Shown here: positions 26,820 through 35,418 of the stretch, piece by piece
Numbering within the stretch: the stretch's first letter is position 1
How the letters are laid out: the number at the start of each line of letters is the position of its first letter
NCBI RefSeq assembly: GCF_002234535.1
Contig: NZ_CP022521.1
Coordinates: 2,976,001 to 3,040,000, forward strand
Direction of reading: 5' to 3'
DNA from: Actinoalloteichus hoggarensis
Lineage (GTDB): Bacteria > Actinomycetota > Actinomycetes > Mycobacteriales > Pseudonocardiaceae
Length of the DNA stretch: 64,000 bases
Position numbers and translations under genes: made by a program
Notes under the pieces: generated by a model
Seen by the model: only the letters and a program-made list of their open reading frames with translations
Databases searched by the model: none
Told to the model about the DNA's origin: nothing

Positions 26820-27210
26820 CCGCCACTGTCCGCCGAGAGACGAGGGGACCAGGTCCGAGGTCGCCGACGGCACCGCCCCGACGCGCCTGCGGGCGTCGGG
26901 CGGCGGCCGCCACAGCCGGGCAGGCGGTGAGTACGCGGGCGCGTCGAACCGCTCGCGACGGGGCGCGAGCACTCGACCCCGCGCTCTGCTCGCCGTGTCG
27001 CCGCCGGGGCCTCGGTGCCGCGCCCCGCTGCCCGCTCGGGGTGTCGGCGGCGGGTCTCGACCGTCCTCGCGCCGTGCCTACGCCGAGGTGTCGGATGCTC
27101 CGTGGGCCGTGGGCCGTGCTGGCAGCCCCCGCCCGCAGGTGTGAGCCGATCACCCGAGGCTGCCCGAGGCACGCGACGGAGCGGACGACGGCCGCGGCCC
27201 GGCCTGCCCG
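26820..27210. other. Intergenic region between convergent importer and DNA methyltransferase genes
   Basis: 390 bases, GC-rich, no gene or convincing terminator hairpin identified. It is too short for a restriction endonuclease partner of the methyltransferase. Confidence 0.45.
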
Positions 27211-28311
27211 CTAGGCCAGTGCCGTGGCGACCTGTCCCGCCAACGCTCGCGCCAGCCCGAGCGGTACGGCATTGCCGATCTGCCTGGCGATCTCCGCCTT
27301 CGTCCCGCACCAGCGGAAATCGGCGGGGAAGTCCTGAAGAAGCGCGGCCTCGTAGTGGGTGATCGGCCGGTTCACCCGCCGGTCGGGCGAGTCCGCGTCC
27401 CACTGTGGATGCAGGTACTGGCCCTTCTCCGGCTTGAAGAACTCCGTGCGGATGGTCAGGGAGGGCGCGTCCCAGCGCATCCGACCCATCACGTCGGTGG
27501 TCCCGGTGGGCTTGTCCCGCCAACAGCGCGGCAGCAGCTCTCGTGGCACGTCGAAGCGGCCACCGCCCGGCGGGACGGAGTCGTAGCGTCGCAGGGACAG
27601 CTCCGTCGGCCGCCTGCCCAGGTGCAGGTCCAACCCGCTGAACACGCCGGGAAAGGTTCGCCCGAAGTACGTCGCCGTCGTCTTCGGCAGCTCGGTGGTG
27701 TGCGGACGCTCCGGAAGCTCCGCGATCCGACTGCGCGTGTCGGCCCAGGGCAGCAGACTCGCGGGGAGTCCGCCGGCCTCGCCTCGGCCGTGCGTCGGGC
27801 TCGGCAGCGCCACCGGGCCGATCCGGGAGCCGATGATGATCGTGCGACGCCTGCGCTGTGCCACGCCGTAGTCGGCGGCGTTCAGATGGCCGTAGGTCAG
27901 CGTGTACCCGGCGAGGCTTCCCCCGTCGACCTCCGCCCGCAGCAGGCCGAACTCCGGGCTGCTGAGGAAGCGGTCGACGTTCTCGATCACGAAGACCTTC
28001 GGATGGGCGGCCCGTACGACGCGCACGTACTCCCGCCAGAGCTGGTTACGGGGATCGGCGAGGTCGCGGCTGCCGAGACTGGAGAAGCCCTGACACGGCG
28101 GACCGCCGACCACGACGTCCACCGGCGGCACCTCGGACGCCGGGACGGTGGCGATGTCGACCGGCCGTACGTGGTCCTCACCGAAGTTGGCGGCGTAGGT
28201 CGCCGCGGCATACGGGTTGACCTCCACCGCCAGGGCGGTGTCGAAGCCTGCCGCGACGAACCCGCCGGTCATCCCGCCGCACCCCGCGAACAGGTCGATC
28301 ATCGTCGGCAC
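27211..28311 (-). CDS. DNA (cytosine-5) methyltransferase
   Basis: A 366-residue C5 methyltransferase. Motif I is at the extreme N-terminus (MIDLFAGCGGMTGGF), motif IV is GGPPCQGFSSLG with catalytic Cys73, motif VI is VIENVDRF, motif VIII is YGVAQRRRRTI, and motif X is ARQIGNAVP near the C-terminus. The recognition domain (about 210-290) is too divergent to name a target site. A GTG at 28309-28311 with an AGGA upstream is the chosen start; an ATG three codons later is also possible. It is divergent from vsr across 403 bases. No restriction endonuclease lies beside it, so it may be solitary, in the manner of Dcm. Confidence 0.93.
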   Translation of the reverse strand: MPTMIDLFAGCGGMTGGFVAAGFDTALAVEVNPYAAATYAANFGEDHVRPVDIATVPASEVPPVDVVVGGPPCQGFSSLGSRDLADPRNQLWREYVRVVRAAHPKVFVIENVDRFLSSPEFGLLRAEVDGGSLAGYTLTYGHLNAADYGVAQRRRRTIIIGSRIGPVALPSPTHGRGEAGGLPASLLPWADTRSRIAELPERPHTTELPKTTATYFGRTFPGVFSGLDLHLGRRPTELSLRRYDSVPPGGGRFDVPRELLPRCWRDKPTGTTDVMGRMRWDAPSLTIRTEFFKPEKGQYLHPQWDADSPDRRVNRPITHYEAALLQDFPADFRWCGTKAEIARQIGNAVPLGLARALAGQVATALA

Positions 28312-28714
28312 CGCGTCATCCTAGGCCGGGTGGCGGACGACCCCGGTGGTCGGCCCGCCTTCGGTGGTGTCGCGGGCATTCGTCGGCGCGCCACCGGGCC
28401 CCTCGGGGCGGTCGGGCCGATCGTGTCGAGACCGGCCAGGCCTCTCCGGGCGGTGCCGAAGCAGCAGGATCGAGGGCCGCCGAGGATCGGATCGCGGCGA
28501 ACGGTGCGGAGCCGGCCACGGCGACTCGCGTGGGCCCGTTCGGTGTCGGCCGTCGGCGCCGCGTCGTCGTCGGCAGCACCGTCCGAGGCGTTCCGGCGCT
28601 CGGCGGGCGCGCGCGGGCGTCCTGGACGATCACAGGCCCCGCTACGGGGTCACGCGCGCGGGCACGCGCCGAACATGTCGCCGGGACGGTTCCGCCGATC
28701 GCTAGGCTGCCCGG
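28312..28714. other. Divergent promoter region of the C5 methyltransferase and vsr
   Basis: 403 bases of high GC without a supported gene. Promoters for both genes should lie here, but I cannot identify reliable -35/-10 elements. Confidence 0.4.
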
Positions 28715-29161
28715 ATGGCGCGTGCGGCGAAGACGGAGTCCTGGGCCTCCTCGCCGGGGGTCCGCACGGGCATGCGGGCCAACCGGGGTCGCGACACCCG
28801 TCCGGAGCTGGCCGTGCGCCGTGCCGTCCACGCCATGGGACTGCGCTATCGCGTCTCGGCGCGCCCGCTCCCGGGCCTGCGCCGGACGGCCGACCTCGTC
28901 TTCACCCGGGCCAGGGTGGCGGTCTTCGTCGACGGCTGCTTCTGGCACGGCTGCCCACGACATCACACGGTCGCCAAGACCAACGCCGGCTACTGGGCGG
29001 AGAAGGTCCGCCGCAACCGCGAGCGCGACCGGGAGACCGACCGGTTGTTGATCGAGGCAGGCTGGCGGCCGCTGCGCCTCTGGGAGCACGAGCCGGTGAC
29101 CGAGGCGGCCCGGCGCATCGCGGCGGAGGTGCGTCGTGCGATCCCTCCGGGCGCGGCTTGA
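28715..29161 (+). CDS. vsr: Very short patch repair endonuclease Vsr
   Basis: A 148-residue endonuclease. Conserved Vsr features are Glu31 (TRPELAVRR), the catalytic Asp60 (RTADLVF), FVDGCFWHGCPRHH at 71-84, RRNRERDRETD at 99-109 and the closing PLRLWEHE. Vsr nicks next to the T of T:G mismatches that arise when 5-methylcytosine deaminates, starting short-patch repair. Its placement beside a C5 methyltransferase is classic and implies that the methylation is active and mutagenic enough to need repair. The ATG follows a long GC-rich stretch without a strong ribosome-binding site. Confidence 0.95.
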   Translation: MARAAKTESWASSPGVRTGMRANRGRDTRPELAVRRAVHAMGLRYRVSARPLPGLRRTADLVFTRARVAVFVDGCFWHGCPRHHTVAKTNAGYWAEKVRRNRERDRETDRLLIEAGWRPLRLWEHEPVTEAARRIAAEVRRAIPPGAA

Positions 29162-29324
29162 CCGGCGCGCCCGTCGGCTTCGGGCGATCTTGGGCGCGTC
29201 GTGGGACGCGCCGAGACCACCCCGCGACACGCCGGGGGAGATTCGCCCATTGGGCCGCTACCTACCGAGCTCGATCGTGCTACGGTTGCGCCGGTTGCTG
29301 TTGCAGTTCCTCGCATGTTCTTGG

Positions 29325-29356
29325 ACGCCCGCGGAGCCACATAGCGGGCGTTTTCT
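29325..29356 (+). terminator. Intrinsic terminator or attenuator upstream of the cold-shock gene
   Basis: ACGCCCGC (29325-29332) pairs with GCGGGCGT (29344-29351) and runs into TTTTCT. A U-tract after the stem is rare in this window. It ends 97 bases before the cold-shock start and 164 bases after vsr, so it may terminate vsr or act as an attenuator in the csp leader. Confidence 0.55.
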
Positions 29357-29360
29357 GTAC

Positions 29361-29433
29361 GTGGGCCCCGGTCCATGACGGGGGACGACGAACCAGAACC
29401 CGGGACCCACGAGGTGTGGGTCCCGAATCGTCC
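29361..29433 (+). promoter_or_regulatory. Structured 5' leader of the cold-shock gene with alternative pairings
   Basis: CGGGACCCAC (29401-29410) pairs perfectly with GTGGGTCCCG (29416-29425), and an outer GGACGA/TCGTCC pair (29382-29387, 29428-29433) can extend it. GTGGGCCCC at 29361-29369 can compete for the same GGGACCCAC with one mismatch. The ribosome-binding site lies just downstream. Confidence 0.5.
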
Positions 29434-29452
29434 CTACAAGGAGACACAGTTC

Positions 29453-29653
29453 ATGGCTCAGGGCACCGTCAAGTGGTTCAACTCGGAGAAGGGCTTCGGC
29501 TTCATCGCGCAGGACGGGGGACCGGACGTGTTCGTCCACTACTCCTCCATCGACACTCAGGGCTTCCGTACGCTTGAGGAGAACCAGCGCGTGGAGTTCA
29601 ACATCACCCAGGGCAACAAGGGTCCCCAGGCGGAGCAGGTTCGCCCCATCTGA
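29453..29653 (+). CDS. cspA: CspA-family cold-shock protein
   Basis: A 66-residue single cold-shock domain, the normal family length. RNP1 is KGFGFI (about 13-18) and RNP2 is VFVHY (about 26-30), the aromatic nucleic-acid-binding patches. The N-terminus GTVKWFN is canonical. These proteins bind single-stranded RNA and DNA and loosen RNA secondary structure. AAGGAGA lies 9 bases before the ATG. The leader is highly structured, and a strong terminator follows 36 bases after the stop, so the gene is transcribed alone. Confidence 0.97.
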   Translation: MAQGTVKWFNSEKGFGFIAQDGGPDVFVHYSSIDTQGFRTLEENQRVEFNITQGNKGPQAEQVRPI

Positions 29654-29688
29654 TCCGAACCCAAGTGTGAACACCCAGGTGTGAACGA

Positions 29689-29721
29689 GGTGCCCCGGCG
29701 AGTTCCGCTCGTCGGGGCACC
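29689..29721 (+). terminator. Strong terminator hairpin after the cold-shock gene
   Basis: GGTGCCCCG-g-CGAG (29689-29702) pairs with CTCG-t-CGGGGCACC (29708-29721), the odd position being a G-U pair, with a 5-base loop. No long U-tract follows. Confidence 0.75.
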
Positions 29722-29890
29722 TCGGGTGTATGGGGCGTGGTTCACCGATCGAGGTCGACTTCCGGCGCATCCGTTGTTCGACGGGCGGCGCGCCCGTTAA
29801 CGTGGAGCGGGTGGTCCGGGCAGTCGTCGTGGAGACCGGATGACCTCATCGTCCGGCCGCACCCGGGTGCGCGATACAGGGAGAAGTGCA

Positions 29891-30319
29891 GTGACACGGA
29901 GGGTCGACCTAGGGGCGGTCCGGTTCCGACTTCGGATGAACTGGCTCCGTCGGATCATGCTGACCTTGACCGGGTCGACGCCGCGCAGCTGCCGAGTCGA
30001 CGTGGGACTCCATCAGGTGGTCATCCGCGCCGGGCGGTTCTTCCGCACCGCCTTCCCGCTCCGCTCCGTCTCCTCGGTGATCGTCCTGCCGCACCACCGG
30101 GTCCCCGGCGCGGACGTCGGGCCGGACGGCGTGCGCCTGCTGGGCGCGCGTACGGCGCTGGTCCAGATCCTGCTGGAGGCCCCGGCCCATGCCCGCAGGC
30201 TCGGCAAGCGCATCGCGGTCCGCCGCGTGACGCTGAGCGTGGACGATCCGAGCCTGTTGATGACGGTGCTCAGCAATCGAGGCCACCGTCGCGCCGGTCG
30301 TCGCGCCATCACCCGCTGA
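29891..30319 (+). CDS. Hypothetical actinobacterial protein
   Basis: A 142-residue protein, not recognised. The GTG at 29891 follows GGGAGAAG, a good ribosome-binding site; an ATG at 29840 would add 17 residues. The body alternates short beta-like strands and basic residues (CRVDVGLHQVVIRAGRFFRT, then FPLRSVSSVIVLPH, ARTALVQILLEAPAH, RRVTLSVDDPSLLM). The pattern suggests a small all-beta domain of the kind seen in many actinomycete proteins of unknown function. No signal peptide or membrane helix is visible. It stands alone after the csp terminator and converges on the methyltransferase gene at 30398. Confidence 0.6.
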   Translation: MTRRVDLGAVRFRLRMNWLRRIMLTLTGSTPRSCRVDVGLHQVVIRAGRFFRTAFPLRSVSSVIVLPHHRVPGADVGPDGVRLLGARTALVQILLEAPAHARRLGKRIAVRRVTLSVDDPSLLMTVLSNRGHRRAGRRAITR

Positions 30320-30397
30320 GCGAGCCGCCCGCCGACACCGCTTGAAGTCCGCCTCGCGCTCGGTCACCGGTGCGGACGTCCGACGGTGCTTCTCGGC

Positions 30398-31075
30398 TCA
30401 GTCGCGGTCCGCCGACATCCGCCACACCGTGGTCCGTTTGATCGTCATGTCCTCCAGAGCGGCCACCACGGGGACGTCGTACTCGGCGAGCGACTCGAAA
30501 CGACCGGGCGGCAGGTACCGCCGGCCCGGATCGCCCACCAGGACCAGCGCCCCTCTGGCACGCGCCCTGGCCAGCATCGGCAGCATCCGGGCCGCCATCG
30601 CCCGTTCATAGAAGACGTCGCCCGCCAGGACGACCTCGGCGCCGAGTCCGTCGCCGTGGAGCACGTCCGCGACGCTCGCGGCCACCGCGACCTCGTTGAT
30701 CGCCGCGTTCATCCCGATCGCCGCGACGGCGAAGCGATCGATGTCGACCGCGACGACCTCCTCGGCGCCCGCCAACGCGGCGGCGATGGCGACCAGGCCC
30801 GAACCGGACGCCAGATCCAGCACCCGGCGTCCCGCCACCAGCTCGTCGTGATCGAGGACATGGCGGGCCAACGCCTGGCCGCCCGCCCAGGGGAAGGCCC
30901 AGAACGGCGGGGGAGTGTCGGACTCGCCGGACGAGTCCTCGATCCGCTCCCACAGCTCGATCGCCTCGGCGGCCAGCCGAAGTCGAACCTCCGGCACCAG
31001 TGGTGTGGCCGCGATCGTCGTCTGCGCGTGGATGAAGTCGATTCGGGCCTCGGTGCTGAGTTCCTCGCCGTGCAC
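30398..31075 (-). CDS. Class I SAM methyltransferase (Nnt1/ETFB lysine methyltransferase-like)
   Basis: A 225-residue methyltransferase. The SAM-binding loop is VLDLASGSGLVAIAAA, followed by VVAVDIDRFAVAAI and VVLAGDVFYE, with PPFWAFPWAGGQALARH before it. This WAFPW segment and order resemble the predicted nicotinamide N-methylase / ETF-beta lysine methyltransferase group. The start is taken as the GTG at 31073-31075, seven bases after GAGGA; an upstream GTG at 31093 is also in frame. Target protein or small molecule is unknown. It is divergent from the TIGR03086 gene. Confidence 0.82.
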   Translation of the reverse strand: MHGEELSTEARIDFIHAQTTIAATPLVPEVRLRLAAEAIELWERIEDSSGESDTPPPFWAFPWAGGQALARHVLDHDELVAGRRVLDLASGSGLVAIAAALAGAEEVVAVDIDRFAVAAIGMNAAINEVAVAASVADVLHGDGLGAEVVLAGDVFYERAMAARMLPMLARARARGALVLVGDPGRRYLPPGRFESLAEYDVPVVAALEDMTIKRTTVWRMSADRD

Positions 31076-31313
31076 GCCGTGATCCTCGTGCACCGCCGCC
31101 GCATCCGGACGGGCGGGGGCTCCCGAACCGAGGCCGGCGGCGCGGCCCGCGCGAGGAGACGCCGGGTGCCGACGCACGACCGAGACGACCGATCCGAGGG
31201 CTGTTCGACGCCGCGGGCGGACGGCGTGATCCTCCTGCGGATTCAGACGCACGTCTTAGGCTTTCGAGGACGCTTCGGCGGCCCGGCCGCCGCCCGCTAC
31301 CGAGGAGGAGCCG

Positions 31314-31877
31314 ATGGACCTGCTCGATGCCCACCGTAGGGCGATGGCCGAGTTCGACCGACGAGTACGTGCCGTGCCCATGGACCGCTGGGAGGCCGCC
31401 ACGCCGTGCGTCGAGTGGACCGTCCACGATCTGGTGAATCATCTGGTCGTCGAACAGCTCTGGGTGCCGCTGCTCCTCGACGGCGCCACCGTCGCCGAGG
31501 TGGGCGATCGGTTCGACGGCGACCAGCTCGGCTCCGATCCGGTCGCGGCCTGGTCGGCGGCGGCCCGAGTCGCCGAGGAGGCCTGGCGGGAGCCCGGCGC
31601 GACCGAGGGCATGGTGCATGTCAGCACCGGGCTCATCCCGGCGGCGGAGTACGGCTGGCAGATGGTCGACGACCTGACCGTGCACGCCTGGGACCTGGCG
31701 GTGGGAATCGGCGTGGACGGCGCTCTGGACGACGACCTGGTCACCGCCGTCTACGACGACCTGCGACCGCAGGTCGAGGACTGGCGCGGCGCCGGTCTCT
31801 TCGCGCCTCCGCAGCCCGCTCCGGAGGGCGCGAGCGAACAGGAGCGGCTCCTGGCATGGCTGGGCAGGCGAGTCTGA
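31314..31877 (+). CDS. TIGR03086-like metal-binding protein (DinB / mycothiol-dependent maleylpyruvate isomerase fold)
   Basis: A 187-residue soluble four-helix protein. CVEWTVHDLVNHLVVEQLW near residue 32 supplies the first metal-binding His, and DLTVHAWDLAVGIG near residue 122 the second His and Asp, the layout of the DinB/MDMPI N-terminal fold. Actinobacteria carry many paralogues; some use mycothiol as cofactor, which is consistent with mshC in this genome. GAGGAGGAG precedes the ATG. The particular reaction is unknown. Confidence 0.85.
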   Translation: MDLLDAHRRAMAEFDRRVRAVPMDRWEAATPCVEWTVHDLVNHLVVEQLWVPLLLDGATVAEVGDRFDGDQLGSDPVAAWSAAARVAEEAWREPGATEGMVHVSTGLIPAAEYGWQMVDDLTVHAWDLAVGIGVDGALDDDLVTAVYDDLRPQVEDWRGAGLFAPPQPAPEGASEQERLLAWLGRRV

Positions 31878-32415
31878 GCGGGCTCGCGACGCGACGGGCG
31901 CGCCGTCTCGGTCTCGTCGATCGTCGAGGGGCCGGACGGCCCCCACATCTGCGGTGAAGGGCCGGGCGAGCCGTCGCCGCGGCCGTCTCTCGGCGGCCCC
32001 GTCCGGTCGAGGGCCCGGCCCGAGCAGGTCCCCGGTCCAGACCCTGTCCGTCGTCGAAAGCTCCGCCCGACAGGACGGTTGTGCCGGGCCCGTCTCGCGC
32101 GGCCGGTCAGGTCGGTCGGGCCGGCCCGTCCTCCATCGATCCGGCCCTGCCGGGTCGAGCCGGGCCGCCGGACCCGTGGACGGGTACGCCTGCCGTGGTC
32201 GCCGCCCCGGCCCGCCGGTCGAGCGGTCGAAGTCGCCGTCGGAGCCGGCCCGCCCGTCGAATCGCCGGGACGGCCCGCACGGTCGCCTCGTCGTGCTCGT
32301 CGGCGACTCGATCCGGCGTCTGCCGCGTCGCGGCCGTCGCCCTCGCCCCCCGCCGTCTCTCGGCGGCGCGCCCGATCCGCTCGGACTCGGATCGGGCGCG
32401 GACGCTTGATCCGAC
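31878..32415. other. Intergenic region between convergent genes
   Basis: 540 very GC-rich bases without a supported gene. The segment CCGTCTCTCGGCGG occurs twice (near 31982 and 32353). A strong hairpin lies at the right end (listed separately). Confidence 0.45.
32368..32399 (-). terminator. Perfect 12-bp hairpin after the LD-carboxypeptidase gene
   Basis: GCGCCCGATCCG (32368-32379) is exactly complementary to 32388-32399 with an 8-base loop. It starts 17 bases beyond the stop of the minus-strand operon. Confidence 0.65.
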
Positions 32416-33342
32416 TCAGTCCAGGGCGGGCTCGTCGAGCCGCAGCGTGCCCGCATCGGCGTCCAGCTCGACCGGCACGCCCAGCGGAACGGTGAGTTGA
32501 TCATCACAGTGGCCGAAGCCGAGCTCCCAGCCGATCGGCACGCCCAGCCCGCCCAGCCGGTCGAGCAGCAGCGTCCGGACCGCCTCCAGCGGGCCGCAGT
32601 CGGTCCACGATCCCAGCGCCACACCGGCCACGTTCGCCCACCAGCCCGCCCGGTCGAGCTGGGTGAGCATCCGGTCCAGGCGGTACAGGTCCTCGCCGAC
32701 GTCCTCTAGCAGCACGATCGATCCCGGTGGCGGCGGATAGGCGTCGACGGTGCCGAGATCCGCGGCCAGCAGGCTGAGGTTTCCGCCCCAGCTGACCCCC
32801 CGTGCCCGACCGGACACCAGCGGGCCCGCGCCGGGCCGCCCCAGTACGAGGGTGGTCTCGGGCTCCAGCAGCGTGCGCCGCAGGGTCTCCACGGCGCCGG
32901 GATGCTCGACGAAGGGCGCGCTGCCCACCATGGGCGAGAACAGCGTCACCAGATCCAGCCGACTGCCGAAGGCCTGATGCAGGGCCGTCACGTCGCTGGA
33001 TCCCGCGAACACCTTCGGCGGCAGCTCGGCGAGCGCGGCCAGGTCGAGCCGCTGAAGCGTCCTGGTGCAGCCGTACCCGCCTCGCGCGCAGAGCACGCCC
33101 GCGATGTCGGGGTCCGACCAGGCCTTCGCGAGGTCCGCGGCACGGTCCTCGTCCCGACCCGCCAGATAGGGGAAGTCGGGATGCCGGTCCAGGACGTGGT
33201 CGCCGATCACGACGTCCAGCCCCCAGCCCGTCAAGATCGACACGCCCGCCTCGAGCATCGTGGCGGTGACCGGACCCGCGGGCGCGACGATCGCGACCCG
33301 GTCGCCCGGGACGAGCCGCCCGGGTCGTCGAGCGCCCGTCAT
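32416..33342 (-). CDS. LD-carboxypeptidase, family S66 (LdcA-like)
   Basis: A 308-residue serine peptidase. The N-terminal segment LVPGDRVAIVAPAGPV is typical of S66. The nucleophile is Ser116 in AGSSDVTALH; the charge-relay Glu is in LLEDVGEDLYRLDRM and a candidate His is in FGHCDDQ near the C-terminus. S66 enzymes remove the terminal D-Ala from murein tetrapeptides in the cytosol during cell-wall recycling, and some cleave microcin C-like compounds. The ATG at 33340-33342 overlaps the stop of the S9 peptidase gene by ATGA, so the two are translationally coupled. Confidence 0.92.
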   Translation of the reverse strand: MTGARRPGRLVPGDRVAIVAPAGPVTATMLEAGVSILTGWGLDVVIGDHVLDRHPDFPYLAGRDEDRAADLAKAWSDPDIAGVLCARGGYGCTRTLQRLDLAALAELPPKVFAGSSDVTALHQAFGSRLDLVTLFSPMVGSAPFVEHPGAVETLRRTLLEPETTLVLGRPGAGPLVSGRARGVSWGGNLSLLAADLGTVDAYPPPPGSIVLLEDVGEDLYRLDRMLTQLDRAGWWANVAGVALGSWTDCGPLEAVRTLLLDRLGGLGVPIGWELGFGHCDDQLTVPLGVPVELDADAGTLRLDEPALD

Positions 33343-35303
33343 CGGCGTAGCGCCAGGGTCGGCACGCCGGGAGCCTCGAATTCGAGGACCTGCGCGTAGA
33401 AGGACAACTCCGCCTCCAACGCCGTCCGGATCGTCTCGGCTCGACGGAAGCCGTGCTGCTCGCCCTCGAACGCCAGGTAGGCGAAGGGGATCCCACGGCC
33501 GGCGAGCGCGTTGACGAACCGGTCGCACTGCTCCGGCGGACAGATCTCGTCCTCGAGCCCCTGCAACAGCAGGATCGGCCCGGCGAGACGGTCGACGTTG
33601 TTCACCGGGGACCGGTCCCGGTACCGCCGCGCCGTCTCGGGCAGCGGGCCGACCAGGCTGTCGAGATAGCGGGACTCGAAGTCATGGGTCTCCCCGGAAC
33701 TCCAGCCGGTGAGGTCCAGGATCGGGTACATGGCCGTGCCACAGCGGTAGACCGAGACCGTGGTCAGCGACGCCGCCGTCGTCCAGCCTCCCGCGCTGCC
33801 GCCGCGGACGGCCAGGCGTCGCGGGTCGGCGGTCCCCTCGGCGGCGAGGGCCTCGGCGACGGCGGCGCAGTCGGCCACGTCCACCACGCCCCAGGACTCC
33901 CGGAGCCGCTCCCGGTAGGCCCGGCCGTAACCGGAGGAACCGCCGTAGTCGACGGCGACCACGCCGATGCCACGGCTGGTGAAGTACGCGATGGTGGGAT
34001 CGAGGACGACGGTGTTCTGCCCGGTCGGACCGCCGTGGACGTGGACGAGGAAGGGCGGCAGTTCGCCCTCCGGGGCGGCGAAGTCCGGGTTGGTGGGCGG
34101 GTACACGTGCGCCGGGATCCGCTGCCCGTCCGGTCCGGTGAAGGTCCGGGTCGCGGGCACCGGGAGCCAGGCCGGATCGGGCAGGTCCGCGGGCTGCCCG
34201 GTGAGCACTCGGGAGGTGAGGGTGGCGACGTCCACGGCGACGACGGCGGGCTTGCTCCTCGGCCCGCTGGCCACGCCGAGGATCGTCCTGCCGTCGCAGG
34301 CCAGCGTGGACCGCCAGCTCGGCAGCGGGGTCTCGACGTCCCTCACCGTGCCCTCGGCCTCGTCGAGCAGGGCGAGCCCGCCGCCGCGGAGCACCGCGTG
34401 CCTGCCGTCGCCCAGCGGGGCCAGCCAGCTCGCGCCGAGCTGCCACAGCGGCCCGCCGATCTCGACCTCGGCCGCCAGCAGCGGTGTGACGGCACCGTCG
34501 AGCGTGATGCGGTGCGGGTTCCACCACCCGGTCGGGTCGGTGAGGGCGTAGACGGACTCGTCGTCGGCCCAGCGAACCTGGCAGACGGCCTCGGTCGCGC
34601 CACCCGCGAGCACTCGGTGCGGCGCGAGACCGTCCTCGGTGATCTTCGCCACGCAGAGTTCGGTGCCGTCCCACGGCATGGCCGGGTGCTCCCAGCCGAT
34701 CCAGGCGGCGTGCCTGCCGTCCGGGCTCGGCCGGGGTGCGGTGAGGAAGTGGTGGCTCGCGGCCAGGGTCCGCACCGCCGTGGCGTCCTCGCCCGCCTCG
34801 CCGGAGACGGGCAGCGCCACGAGGTCACGCCGGACGTCGACCCGTGAGTCGCCGACGACCGTCTCCCGTACGCACCACACCTCCCGGCCGCCGGGCCCGG
34901 CCACCAGCTCGCCGTAGCGGACGCCCTGCGGTCGGTCCGGAATCGGGCTGACGGGGCGGGGCACGGCGTCGGGTTCCGTGAGATCGAGCAGGTAGACGCG
35001 CTGGTCATCCCAGTGGGTGAAGGCAAGCTGTCTGTGCCCGTCGGTCTCGAACGCCGCCCACGGCCTCCCGCCGTACTCATGCACGCGGTTGCGGACGTTC
35101 CAGGGCGCCGCCAGCACCTCGGCGGGCGCCCCGTCGTCGGTCTCGCGCATCAGGGCGACCCGACCGCCCTCCTCCGGGCGGCTCTCCGTCCACCAGGCCT
35201 GCCCGAAGGCGAGGTCGGCCGCAAGGACTCCGCCACCGGACCTCGCCGCGTCGATCGCGTCGATCGGCGAGGTCCATGTTCCGTAAGGAGAGATCGTCAC
35301 CAC
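33339..35303 (-). CDS. S9 family prolyl oligopeptidase-like peptidase
   Basis: A 654-residue peptidase without a signal peptide. The first two thirds are a beta-propeller (repeats such as RQLAFTHWDDQRVYLLDL and HAAWIGWEHPAMPWDGTEL). The C-terminal alpha/beta-hydrolase has the nucleophile Ser503 in RGGSAGGWTT, the Asp in LEDEICPPEQ and the His in GEQHGFRR. These enzymes hydrolyse short peptides or acyl-peptides that fit through the propeller. The start is uncertain; GTG codons at 35303 or 35300 leave a 116-base gap to the divergent DUF3090 gene, and no clear ribosome-binding site decides. Its stop overlaps the start of the LD-carboxypeptidase gene. Confidence 0.92.
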   Translation of the reverse strand: MVTISPYGTWTSPIDAIDAARSGGGVLAADLAFGQAWWTESRPEEGGRVALMRETDDGAPAEVLAAPWNVRNRVHEYGGRPWAAFETDGHRQLAFTHWDDQRVYLLDLTEPDAVPRPVSPIPDRPQGVRYGELVAGPGGREVWCVRETVVGDSRVDVRRDLVALPVSGEAGEDATAVRTLAASHHFLTAPRPSPDGRHAAWIGWEHPAMPWDGTELCVAKITEDGLAPHRVLAGGATEAVCQVRWADDESVYALTDPTGWWNPHRITLDGAVTPLLAAEVEIGGPLWQLGASWLAPLGDGRHAVLRGGGLALLDEAEGTVRDVETPLPSWRSTLACDGRTILGVASGPRSKPAVVAVDVATLTSRVLTGQPADLPDPAWLPVPATRTFTGPDGQRIPAHVYPPTNPDFAAPEGELPPFLVHVHGGPTGQNTVVLDPTIAYFTSRGIGVVAVDYGGSSGYGRAYRERLRESWGVVDVADCAAVAEALAAEGTADPRRLAVRGGSAGGWTTAASLTTVSVYRCGTAMYPILDLTGWSSGETHDFESRYLDSLVGPLPETARRYRDRSPVNNVDRLAGPILLLQGLEDEICPPEQCDRFVNALAGRGIPFAYLAFEGEQHGFRRAETIRTALEAELSFYAQVLEFEAPGVPTLALRR

Positions 35304-35418
35304 CCGGGCAGCGTAACCGTGAGTGTCCGTCCGGAACACCGATGCAGAAGGATTTCCGGGGCGAACCGGGGGGAGCGCGCTGCCCGGCGAAGCCCGGTGG
35401 CCTAATGTCGTCGGTGTC

